Assembly: GCA_029974875.1 (NCBI GenBank)
Contig: JARKQP010000211.1
Coordinates: forward strand, 1 to 18,461
Length of the DNA: 18,461 bases
Direction: 5' to 3'
Origin: Mobilitalea sp.
GTDB taxonomy: Bacteria; Bacillota_A; Clostridia; Lachnospirales; Lachnospiraceae
Made by a program: the position numbers and the translations under genes. Positions within the stretch are counted from its first letter, which is position 1. Each line of letters starts with the position of its first letter. Below are positions 7,148-14,424 of the stretch, piece after piece. The notes under the pieces were generated by a model. It was given only the letters and a program-made list of their open reading frames with translations, was not told where the DNA came from and ran no database searches.

Positions 7148-9586
7148 TTATTCATCAAAGCTTATCGCCACATCTTTTAATTCTCCGTACAGCACATTGA
7201 CCTTTCCTTCCAGTTTGCCTGTAACAGCATTTCTCGTCTGTTCAAAGGTTCCCCAGGCCGTCCCTGCGGACCAGAAGCAGGAAAAGTTATCCTGATTGAT
7301 TTTAGGTGAGAAATGGAGTGTTCTGCTGACCATATCGCATTTATAGCCGGAAAGGGCGGTAAGAACTGCCCAGCTTGCCATGGAGCGTACATAATGGTGA
7401 CCGCATTCCACCTCGTTCCAAGGGCTTCTTCTGTAGCCGTCATGTCTGTCCCTGACGGCTTTGACCATAGAAAGCCCTTCATCGATAAAACCCTCATAGA
7501 TAAGGTGTGCCGCCACCTGGTATTCTATGCCGGTCCACACCTCGTCGGAGTACACGAAAGGGAGTCTTGGCCTTCCGCCTTCGGGCCATGTGCAGAGCAG
7601 CAGGCCTTTTTCATCATTCAGTGCATAAATTCTCTGAACATTATTGTGTTCACGGAAGTTATCTCTGAAATTGTATTTGAATACAGAATACACGGCTTTT
7701 TTTACATGCTCCTCGGGAAGGATATAGCCAAGGTCCGCAACATGGCACATGAACTGGCCGATGACCTGGTCGGAAAGACAGCCTGTTCCGTACTGGTACT
7801 TATAGGAATTTACATCTTCAATCTTCTGGATGTAGTACTCTCCGCCCCATAAGAGCTCATCCATGCGCTTGCTTCCGACTTTCAGCGCATCCAGGTACCT
7901 TGCGGCCGAAGCGGTGTCGCCCATGGCTGCAGCCATTTCACTGCCTGCTTTCAACGCACCGTAGAACATGGAGTTTACCAGGGAGTTGGGGCCGTAGAAT
8001 TCAATATCATAGGTGTTGTGCTGCTGGCTGTCCAGTACGCAGTCTCCGTCGCTGTCCCAGTAGGCAAAGGCAAAATCCAGAGCTTTCCGGGCATTAGGCC
8101 ACATCTTTACCAGAAAATCATTGTCGCCGCTCAATTTCCATTCCCTGTAGAGGCGTATGAGGGTACCCATCTGTCCGTCGGCAGCCGGGTGAAAGTCCCA
8201 GGTGGGTTCATCAAATACGGTGTTTGTCCTGAAGGCCATTTTGCCGATTTCATCGGTTTCCAGGTTGAACTCGATATTGCGCATGCTCCGCTCAAGGCTT
8301 GGAAACAGAAAGGCAAGGGTCTGAGCATAATTCCATACATGGGTGCAGTTTCCGTGACAGCTGCCGCCCTTGTCCAGACAGCCTTCCCACCCGAGAAAGT
8401 GGCCGTTTTCCAGCCAGAAGCAGGTAGGGCTGCGAAGGACGGTAATGTTGGCGGATACGGCATCAAGTACATAAGGTGGAAGTGTGCTTGAGAACAGAGC
8501 CTTGTGGAATTTTCTAGTTTCACCCTCCAGTCTGTCAAAGTTCTTCAAAACGTAGCTGCCGGCCTCCCAGGCATTCTTAAACTGCAGGGCATAGTGATTT
8601 CTGACGGTCTGAAATACTTCATTTTCAGAGAAGCTTTCATCCCAGGCTTTTTTTCTGTTGGGAAAGTGCCAGGCCAGAATATAGGTGATGTCTTTTTCCT
8701 CGCCTGGAGCTAAGGTACACTTGACTCCCAGGGAGCCGTACTTGGCTTTTCCCTTTGAAGGGTTATCGGGAACGTTGTTGATTTTCTCAAGAAGTCCGTC
8801 CTGGCAGAAGTCATCCCAGAAATCCTGTATGCCGTCCCACCAGCCGCCGTCCAACCAGGAGGGCTTTGCGGTGATGTCATTTTCCGGGGTCATAAGACAG
8901 AAGCTCCCATGCCGTATATGCTGCTCCGGGTATTTTTCAGAGTACATATACAGTCCATGGATGCCGTCCTTACTCCGCAATTCATTGACGTTTCCAATAA
9001 AATGCTCTTCATTTAGGCAATAAGATGAGTTTAAACCGCTAAAGCCTACAGGGTTCAGGACTGACCCTGCCGTGGTCACATCCATATCCTGGGAGGAGTT
9101 GTTTTTAAGCCTGTATTTCAAAATTGCACAAGGTATTCCTGAATCCTCAGGATTGAGGGGAATAAAAGGAGTAAAAGCTTCCAGAGAAACCTTGAGGGGA
9201 AGCTCTTCATCCTCAAAATCTATCCATACAAAGGGGTATTCCCCGCGCAGGGTGGATTTCTTAAACCTTGGTAGTCCGGCCATTTCTACGGTGTTGAAGC
9301 CATGGGATTTGGAAAAGGGAGGATTCATTTGCGCTTCCAGAACCCTTACAATAGGGATATGACCTTCCTGGGCAATTCTTACTGCAAAGAAGCTGCAGGG
9401 AAACTTATTGCCTTTCAAAGAGGAATTAAAAATTTCCCAGTCCCTTAACTCCCCCCTGGCACCCAGGGATATGTTTCCGGTACCTATACCGCCTAAAAGG
9501 AAGGCTGCCTCAGTGGCCTCGTTGGTATAGGACTTCTGTGGAGCTATTGAATACAATTCGTTTTCTGTGTAAATCTCCTTGATCAT
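7148..9586 (-). CDS. GH116-type glycoside hydrolase (GBA2/DUF608-like), cytoplasmic
   Basis: I place the start at ATG 9584-9586 because GGAGG (9592-9596) lies five bases upstream; extending to the TTG at 9598 would overlap that site. The 812-residue protein has no signal peptide. The N-terminal part (FLLGGIGTGNISLGARGELRDWEIFN) is the GBA2-type beta domain, followed by an (alpha/alpha)6 catalytic domain. By comparison with GBA2 and Thermoanaerobacterium GH116, the likely nucleophile is Glu401 in LGWEGC and the likely acid/base is Asp527 in QHNTYDIEFYGPNS. Known activities in the family include beta-glucosidase, beta-xylosidase and, as I recall, exo-beta-D-arabinofuranosidase. Divergence from the GH172-transporter operon points to trimming imported oligosaccharides. 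The substrate cannot be read from the sequence. Confidence 0.85.
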   Translation of the reverse strand: MIKEIYTENELYSIAPQKSYTNEATEAAFLLGGIGTGNISLGARGELRDWEIFNSSLKGNKFPCSFFAVRIAQEGHIPIVRVLEAQMNPPFSKSHGFNTVEMAGLPRFKKSTLRGEYPFVWIDFEDEELPLKVSLEAFTPFIPLNPEDSGIPCAILKYRLKNNSSQDMDVTTAGSVLNPVGFSGLNSSYCLNEEHFIGNVNELRSKDGIHGLYMYSEKYPEQHIRHGSFCLMTPENDITAKPSWLDGGWWDGIQDFWDDFCQDGLLEKINNVPDNPSKGKAKYGSLGVKCTLAPGEEKDITYILAWHFPNRKKAWDESFSENEVFQTVRNHYALQFKNAWEAGSYVLKNFDRLEGETRKFHKALFSSTLPPYVLDAVSANITVLRSPTCFWLENGHFLGWEGCLDKGGSCHGNCTHVWNYAQTLAFLFPSLERSMRNIEFNLETDEIGKMAFRTNTVFDEPTWDFHPAADGQMGTLIRLYREWKLSGDNDFLVKMWPNARKALDFAFAYWDSDGDCVLDSQQHNTYDIEFYGPNSLVNSMFYGALKAGSEMAAAMGDTASAARYLDALKVGSKRMDELLWGGEYYIQKIEDVNSYKYQYGTGCLSDQVIGQFMCHVADLGYILPEEHVKKAVYSVFKYNFRDNFREHNNVQRIYALNDEKGLLLCTWPEGGRPRLPFVYSDEVWTGIEYQVAAHLIYEGFIDEGLSMVKAVRDRHDGYRRSPWNEVECGHHYVRSMASWAVLTALSGYKCDMVSRTLHFSPKINQDNFSCFWSAGTAWGTFEQTRNAVTGKLEGKVNVLYGELKDVAISFDE

Positions 9587-9605
9587 AGATGCCTCCAAAT
9601 TACTT

Positions 9606-9623
9606 ATTGTTCACGTGAACAAT
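9606..9623. promoter_or_regulatory. Perfect 18-base palindromic operator in the leftward promoter
   Basis: ATTGTTCACGTGAACAAT is a perfect palindrome with a central CG, as is typical of LacI-family sites. It begins four bases downstream of the leftward -10 box, so it covers the expected transcription start of the GH116-lacI unit. A bound repressor would block initiation, and the adjacent lacI gene is the obvious candidate regulator. I saw no second copy in the window. Confidence 0.75.
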
Positions 9624-9626
9624 ACG

Positions 9627-9655
9627 ATTGTAGCAAAATGGTATCCTATTGTCTA
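9627..9655 (-). promoter_or_regulatory. Sigma-A promoter of the GH116-lacI unit
   Basis: On the minus strand, TAGACA (9650-9655), a 17-base spacer and TACAAT (9627-9632) make a good sigma-A promoter. Transcription would start near 9618-9621, inside the palindromic operator, leaving a leader of about 35 bases before the GH116-type start codon. Confidence 0.7.
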
Positions 9656-9685
9656 GTATCAAAATAAAGAATTTGAAAAAACCCA

Positions 9686-9714
9686 TTGACAATCAATTAT
9701 GTGTATTATATTAT
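9686..9714 (+). promoter_or_regulatory. Sigma-A promoter of the GH172-transporter operon
   Basis: TTGACA (9686-9691), a 17-base spacer and TATTAT (9709-9714) form a near-consensus promoter. It diverges from the leftward promoter with about 30 bases between the two -35 boxes. The leader to the TTG start at 9892 would be about 170 bases, very AT-rich, with no recognisable riboswitch. Confidence 0.7.
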
Positions 9715-9719
9715 TTAGT

Positions 9720-9737
9720 TGTGCAATCGATGTCACA
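9720..9737. promoter_or_regulatory. Operator-like site 1 (ATCGAT-centred)
   Basis: TGTGCAATCGATGTCACA is an imperfect palindrome (arms match at 7 of 9 positions) centred on CG. It begins six bases after the rightward -10 and covers the start point. The form fits LacI-family operators and is also loosely like a CcpA cre site. A sibling site lies at 9843-9860. Confidence 0.6.
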
Positions 9738-9842
9738 TTGAAACGTGAATAAATATATGGAGATAGAAGTCGTGTTTAATCTATAAATACATAGAATATA
9801 ATTTTGTTTTTCATTTGAATTATAGTTATAAGTTAATCAATT

Positions 9843-9860
9843 GTGAAATCGATGTCATAC
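9843..9860. promoter_or_regulatory. Operator-like site 2 (ATCGAT-centred)
   Basis: TGTGAAATCGATGTCATA shares 15 of 18 bases with site 1, including the run AATCGATGTCA, and its centre lies 123 bases away. It sits in the 5' leader just before the ribosome site of the GH172 gene, as expected for a roadblock or looping operator. Confidence 0.55.
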
Positions 9861-9891
9861 TCGATATTAATTATCATTGGAGGAAAACAAA

Positions 9892-11001
9892 TTGGACGCA
9901 CTGGAGAATTTGAGCAGCATTAGCAGGAAAAAGAATGGAAAGAGCAAACGGGTGTCAAGCTATGACCGCAGCGGCGGCAATAAGGATTTTTATACTCTTA
10001 TGCCCGGGGAAAAAATTGAAATATGTGATATTATCGGGGCGGGATATATAAAGCACATCTGGATGACAATGGCTCCCGAAACGGAAGAGTCTGAAGAGTT
10101 TCTCCCAAGGAAAGTTGTTTTACGGATGTATTGGGATGGAGAGGATGCGCCAAGTGTAGAAGCTCCCATCGGTGATTTTTTTGGGATGGGGCATGGCCTG
10201 ACACGGAATTATGCCTCAGCATATCTAATGATGGGGCCGGAGGATGGAAAAGCCTTTAACTGCTTCTTTCCGATGCCGTTTTCAAAAAGTGCGAGGATAG
10301 AAGCGGAAAGTGAAGCTTCCCTTCCGTTAAAATTTTATTTTTATATCGATTATCTTGAGCTTGATGAAATTCCTGAAAATGAGCTGTATTTTCATGCACA
10401 ATGGAACAGATGCTGCCCTGCAAAAGGAATTGACGATACGGAGATGGACAATGCGGAATTTGAATTCGGAGGTAAAAACTGTACCGGTGATGACAACTAT
10501 GTAATACTGGAGGCCTATGGGGAAGGTCATTATGTGGGCTGTAATTTCAATGTCCATAATTTGAGGTATACAAATGAATGGAACTGGTATGGAGAAGGGG
10601 ATGACATGATATTTATTGATGGTGAAAAATGGCCTCCTTCTCTTCACGGCACAGGAACAGAAGACTATTTCAATACGGCATGGTGTCCCCAGCAGGAGGT
10701 GTGTACCCCTTATCACGGGCTGGTTCTGGGCGGAGGGCCGAATTGGAGCGGAAAAATTACTACATACCGTTATCATGTCATGGATCCCGTATTATTTGAT
10801 AAAAGCATAAAGGTTACAATAGAGCATGGACACAACAATCACCGTTCGGATGATCTGTCCTCCACCGCTTATTGGTATCAGGCCGAACCGCACAGACCTT
10901 TTACAGAAATGCCAAAAATTGATAAAAGATTACCTTTGCCTGATATTAAGCCGTTTAACATACAGACATTTAAGAAGGTATTTATGCACGATAATCCTTA
11001 G
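9892..11001 (+). CDS. DUF2961 / GH172-family glycoside hydrolase, cytoplasmic
   Basis: I chose TTG 9892-9894 because GGAGG (9879-9883) lies eight bases upstream; the earlier TTG at 9877 overlaps that site. The 369-residue protein begins in the family's typical way (LENLSSISRKKNGKSKRVSS, then YDRSGGNKDF) and has no signal peptide. Family landmarks include PIGDFFGMGHG and HGTGTEDYF, whose Glu257 matches a catalytic glutamate of characterised GH172 enzymes, and CTPYHGLVLGGGPNW. GH172 includes difructose-dianhydride/alpha-D-fructofuranosidase and alpha-D-arabinofuranosidase enzymes. As first gene of the operon, ahead of a sugar ABC importer, it probably removes terminal furanosides from imported oligosaccharides. 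D-arabinofuranose is favoured by the neighbours, but D-fructofuranose is not excluded. Confidence 0.9.
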   Translation: MDALENLSSISRKKNGKSKRVSSYDRSGGNKDFYTLMPGEKIEICDIIGAGYIKHIWMTMAPETEESEEFLPRKVVLRMYWDGEDAPSVEAPIGDFFGMGHGLTRNYASAYLMMGPEDGKAFNCFFPMPFSKSARIEAESEASLPLKFYFYIDYLELDEIPENELYFHAQWNRCCPAKGIDDTEMDNAEFEFGGKNCTGDDNYVILEAYGEGHYVGCNFNVHNLRYTNEWNWYGEGDDMIFIDGEKWPPSLHGTGTEDYFNTAWCPQQEVCTPYHGLVLGGGPNWSGKITTYRYHVMDPVLFDKSIKVTIEHGHNNHRSDDLSSTAYWYQAEPHRPFTEMPKIDKRLPLPDIKPFNIQTFKKVFMHDNP

Positions 11002-11030
11002 TTTTTGATAAAATGATACTTATTTGAAGT

Positions 11031-11050
11031 AAAAAGGAATGATCCTTTTT
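11031..11050 (+). terminator. Short hairpin between GH172 and binding-protein genes
   Basis: AAAAAGGA, loop ATGA, TCCTTTTT gives an eight-base perfect stem ending in T residues, 29 bases after the GH172 stop codon. It is AU-rich and weak, so it is more likely an attenuator or processing site than a full terminator. The binding-protein gene starts 30 bases later. Confidence 0.5.
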
Positions 11051-11080
11051 ATATAAAAAATATCAAAGGGGGATACAATT

Positions 11081-12466
11081 ATGAAGTTTAAGCAAAAAAG
11101 AGATGTTATTGTGAGGTTGATGGCTGCAATGCTGGCGACATCTATGCTGGCCGGCTGCGGCAGCGGGAAACAGGAGGCTGTAACAAATTCAGGAGAAAAG
11201 GAGGAGGCAGTAAGTTCAGCAGAACAGGAGAAAGTGACGATTTCCTTGGGATGCTTCGGGTCGAATTGGGAGGATAAGCTCTATACAGACGTGTATATAC
11301 CGGAATTTGAGAAGCAAAACCCAAACATAAAGATAGAATTCATCCATATTGATGATTTTGTAACAAAGTATGCAACGATGGCATCCAGCGGAACACTTCC
11401 GGATGTTTCCAGACAGGTAACGGGTGTATTGCCGAACTTCCTGTCCAAGGACATGTATGAACCTTTGGACAGCTACGTTCAAAAAGATAATTTTGATATA
11501 AGCGACTTTTCTGAAGCAGCAGTAAAGGCATGCACATGGGACGGGAAGCTTCTTGGGATTCCGCAGGATGTAAATGCCGCAGGTTTATTCTATGATCCTG
11601 AGGCTTTCAAAGCAGCCGGATTAAAAGAACCAGATGACAATTACACTCTTGAGCAGCTGTATGCCGATGCAAAGGCCCTCACGGTGACAAAGGATGGTAA
11701 AGTTGAAAGATATGGCTTGGTGCAGGGGTATTCGGGATGGACATTCATACCGTTCATGCTGGCAGAAGGTGGAAATCTCTGGACGGAAGATCAGGAAAAA
11801 TCCGCATTGGATCAGCCGGGTGCAATCAAGGCGCTTGAATATTGGAAAAAGTTGATGGACGAGGGCGTTGCTCCATATCCTGCTGATATGGGTACTACCG
11901 GACCGGAGGTTTATTTTCAGACAAAAAAAGCAGCAATGTACATCGATGGCACATGGATGTCTCCGACCATTGTAAAGAATGTTCCTGATTTTAAATTTAA
12001 GGCAACAAGTTTCCCTAAGGGCAAAATTAAAACAACCAGATCACAATCAGCGGTATTCTGTATTTCCAGACAATCAGAACAAAAAGAAGCCTGCTGGAAG
12101 CTGATTAAATACCTGACAAGCAAGGAAGCGTTGACTGTTTACTGGCAGAAGTCATGGGTTGCACCCGGAGCGAGAATATCAATTATGAACACGGAAGACT
12201 TTAGGAATGTTCCCGGACAGCCTGAATTTGACATACCCGGCATCAAATCGGAACAGGATTTTGCGGACATGGAAAACTGGGTTATTACCACCTTCAACAA
12301 CGGGTGGGATAATCAGTCATGGATTGGAAAGCACCAGCAGTACTGGGAGGATATAACAAACAAGGCCATAGCGTCCGTACTTGTAAAAGATGCTGCAATC
12401 ACTCCCGAAGAAGCTTTCAAAAAAGCGGCTGCGGATATAAACAAGCTTATAGAACAGGGAGAATAG
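11081..12466 (+). CDS. CUT1 sugar ABC transporter substrate-binding lipoprotein
   Basis: The 461-residue protein starts at ATG 11081, eight bases after AAAGGGGG. A short signal peptide ends in a lipobox (MLAGC, Cys26), so it should be anchored to the outer face of the membrane as a lipoprotein, followed by an acidic linker. The mature part has the family 1 extracellular solute-binding fold; segments such as ITISLGCFG-like strand 1, NPNIKIEFIHIDDF, KKAAMYIDGTW and EACWKLIKYLTSKEAL are typical. It should bind an oligosaccharide and deliver it to the two permeases encoded next. The ligand is not readable, but the neighbouring furanosidase families suggest a furanoside oligomer. A strong hairpin directly after the gene may stabilise its transcript. 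Confidence 0.93.
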   Translation: MKFKQKRDVIVRLMAAMLATSMLAGCGSGKQEAVTNSGEKEEAVSSAEQEKVTISLGCFGSNWEDKLYTDVYIPEFEKQNPNIKIEFIHIDDFVTKYATMASSGTLPDVSRQVTGVLPNFLSKDMYEPLDSYVQKDNFDISDFSEAAVKACTWDGKLLGIPQDVNAAGLFYDPEAFKAAGLKEPDDNYTLEQLYADAKALTVTKDGKVERYGLVQGYSGWTFIPFMLAEGGNLWTEDQEKSALDQPGAIKALEYWKKLMDEGVAPYPADMGTTGPEVYFQTKKAAMYIDGTWMSPTIVKNVPDFKFKATSFPKGKIKTTRSQSAVFCISRQSEQKEACWKLIKYLTSKEALTVYWQKSWVAPGARISIMNTEDFRNVPGQPEFDIPGIKSEQDFADMENWVITTFNNGWDNQSWIGKHQQYWEDITNKAIASVLVKDAAITPEEAFKKAAADINKLIEQGE

Positions 12467-12474
12467 TATGATCC

Positions 12475-12515
12475 GGATGTTTGCCCAGGATGATTAGTCA
12501 CTTGGGCAAACATCC
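12475..12515 (+). promoter_or_regulatory. Strong intercistronic stem-loop after the binding-protein gene
   Basis: GGATGTTTGCCCA (12475-12487) and its exact complement (12503-12515) form a 13-base perfect stem, extendable by a G-T and a G-C pair, around an 11-base loop. It begins nine bases after the stop codon and lacks a T tract, so it is unlikely to be a simple terminator. By analogy with malE-malF-type operons it probably protects the upstream message from 3' decay, keeping binding protein in excess over permease. Confidence 0.8.
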
Positions 12516-12560
12516 CTATGGATTACCCGGTTAATTATTTTATCAAAAGGAGAGCTTCCA

Positions 12561-13484
12561 GTGAAAAATACTGCATGTGTCAAGAGTGTACCGGCGTCAA
12601 TAAACAGAAGAAGATGGAATTCTCAAAAAGTTGCACCCTGGCTGTTTCTTTTGCCGGCTGTTACTCTTGTTTTTTGTTTTGTTTTACTTCCTACTGCAAT
12701 CTCACTTATTCTGAGCTTTTTTAAATATGACGGGATCACAACTCCCGTGTTCACAGGATTAAAACATTACAAGATTTTGTTCACCAACGAGAATTTTTAT
12801 ATCTCATTAAAAAATACTCTAATTTTTGTAATAGCTTCAAATATACCGAATCTGATACTGGCGCTGCTTTTGGCGCTGGCGCTGAATGCAAAATGGCTCA
12901 AAGGCTCCTCCGCACTCAGGGCAATATTTTTCATGCCCAGTGTGGTTTCTACGGTTGCTGTTTCTTTTGTGTGGATGTTTATCCTGAGTCCGGAATTCGG
13001 TACGATTAATCCGATACTTGAGAAATTCGGCATAGGCAAGCAATACTTTCTGGGAGATCCCAAACAGGCGTTGGCGATTATCGTAATCATTGCGGTGTGG
13101 AGATCATTGGGCTACAGTATGGTAATCTATTTGGCTGGGCTTCAGGGAATTGATCAATCCTATTATGAAGTATCAAAACTTGAAGGAGCGAATGGTTTTG
13201 AGACATTACGGTATGTTACACTTCCCCTTCTGAAGCCTACGACCTTTTTCATCTTATCCACGGGAGTAATCAACGGGTTTCAATTATTCGATTTTCCGCA
13301 GGTGCTGACAAACGGCGGCCCGGGAAGTGCCACTTCCACCATTGTTATGCATATTTATCTGAAGGCCTTCCAGGAAATGAACCAGGGATATGCTTCGGCG
13401 GTTTCGTTCGTATTATTCATTATAATACTTATTGTTACCATGCTGATGAATAAGTACATGGAGGACGAATCCGTCAATGCGTGA
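12561..13484 (+). CDS. CUT1 sugar ABC transporter permease, MalF/UgpA type
   Basis: The start is GTG 12561, eight bases after AGGAG. The 307-residue membrane protein has about six hydrophobic segments, starting with VAPWLFLLPAVTLVFCFVLL. The cytoplasmic EAA loop that contacts the ATPase is present near residue 200 (EVSKLEGANGFETLRYVTLP). FDFPQVLTNGGPG near the C-terminus is typical of MalF/UgpA/LacF permeases. It pairs with the next gene, whose start is 46 bases downstream. No ATPase gene is encoded here; CUT1 systems of Firmicutes often share a distant MsmK-type ATPase. Confidence 0.94.
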   Translation: MKNTACVKSVPASINRRRWNSQKVAPWLFLLPAVTLVFCFVLLPTAISLILSFFKYDGITTPVFTGLKHYKILFTNENFYISLKNTLIFVIASNIPNLILALLLALALNAKWLKGSSALRAIFFMPSVVSTVAVSFVWMFILSPEFGTINPILEKFGIGKQYFLGDPKQALAIIVIIAVWRSLGYSMVIYLAGLQGIDQSYYEVSKLEGANGFETLRYVTLPLLKPTTFFILSTGVINGFQLFDFPQVLTNGGPGSATSTIVMHIYLKAFQEMNQGYASAVSFVLFIIILIVTMLMNKYMEDESVNA

Positions 13485-13530
13485 CAGCGGCGATTTCATA
13501 CGTGAATGTTGAAAAGGGAGGCAATCAGCT

Positions 13531-14382
13531 TTGGAAGAAAAACGAGTATCAAAGATTTTTGGCAGAATAATTGTGGTTTTATTTGTTTTAATTGGTGCAT
13601 TCTTAATGATTTATCCGTTTCTCTGGATGATTATCACTTCGTTGAAGAACGATGGGGGTGTTTTTATATACCCTCCCCAATGGATACCGTCGCCGGTTGT
13701 GTGGGAGAATTACCTGCGCGCATGGAAAGAAACCACGTTGGGAAGATATATGTTCAACAGCGTCTATATAAGCGTGGTGAAAACCGGAATAAGTCTTTTA
13801 TTCAACAGTATGGCTGCCTATGCGCTGGCAAAGTATAAGTTTAAAGGCAGGAACATCATATTCATTGTTTTGCTGGCTACAATGATGGTGCCGTTTCCGG
13901 TGACCGCAGTTCCCATCGTCCTTATTCTTAAGAAACTTTCCCTGATAGATACCTATACTGGTGTGATTATTCCGGGGTTGGCAGGCGCTTACGGCATTTT
14001 TTTGATGCGGCAGTTCTTTATGAGCATCCATACGGAATTTATTGAGGCTGCCAGAATCGATGGCGCAGGCGAGTTCAAGATATTCGGAAGAATCGTGCTG
14101 CCCATGTGCAAACCGGCACTTGCTACACTGGGGATTTTTACATTTATGAACAACTGGAACGATTACTTTTTCCCATTCCTTGTAATAACCGACCCAAAAT
14201 TAAGGACTCTTCCCCTTGCGATAAAGTCTCTGAGTGCGTGGGGAACTCAGGGAGCGACGATACAGAGCTGGCCGTTATTGATGGCAGTGACGACAATTGT
14301 TATTCTTCCAGTGATTATAGTTTTTTTTATGGGACAGAAATATTTTATTAATGGTATTGCACTTTCCGGCTTGAAAGGTTAA
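13531..14382 (+). CDS. CUT1 sugar ABC transporter permease, MalG/UgpE type
   Basis: I chose TTG 13531, nine bases after GGGAGG (13516-13521); no in-frame ATG near the N-terminus has a better site. The 283-residue protein begins MEEKRVSKIFGRIIVVLFVL and has about six membrane segments. The typical first extracytoplasmic loop, an NSVYISVV segment, and an EAA loop near residue 170 (FIEAARIDGAGEFKIFGRIV) all match MalG-type permeases. The C-terminus (FFMGQKYFINGIALSGLKG) is characteristic of the family. Its tight spacing on both sides places it in the same operon as the binding protein and the secreted enzymes. Confidence 0.94.
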   Translation: MEEKRVSKIFGRIIVVLFVLIGAFLMIYPFLWMIITSLKNDGGVFIYPPQWIPSPVVWENYLRAWKETTLGRYMFNSVYISVVKTGISLLFNSMAAYALAKYKFKGRNIIFIVLLATMMVPFPVTAVPIVLILKKLSLIDTYTGVIIPGLAGAYGIFLMRQFFMSIHTEFIEAARIDGAGEFKIFGRIVLPMCKPALATLGIFTFMNNWNDYFFPFLVITDPKLRTLPLAIKSLSAWGTQGATIQSWPLLMAVTTIVILPVIIVFFMGQKYFINGIALSGLKG

Positions 14383-14424
14383 TGCCGGAGTGCCATGTCA
14401 ATTTTAACAGGAGGTATGTGGGTC

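Noticed and set aside
7313..8491. Long plus-strand open frames opposite the GH116-type gene
   Set aside because: They are antisense to a well-supported coding sequence, have no family resemblance and no good ribosome sites.
9715..9891. Possible riboswitch in the long leader of the GH172 operon
   Set aside because: The leader is AT-rich with operator-like palindromes only; no conserved riboswitch core or terminator/antiterminator pair is visible.
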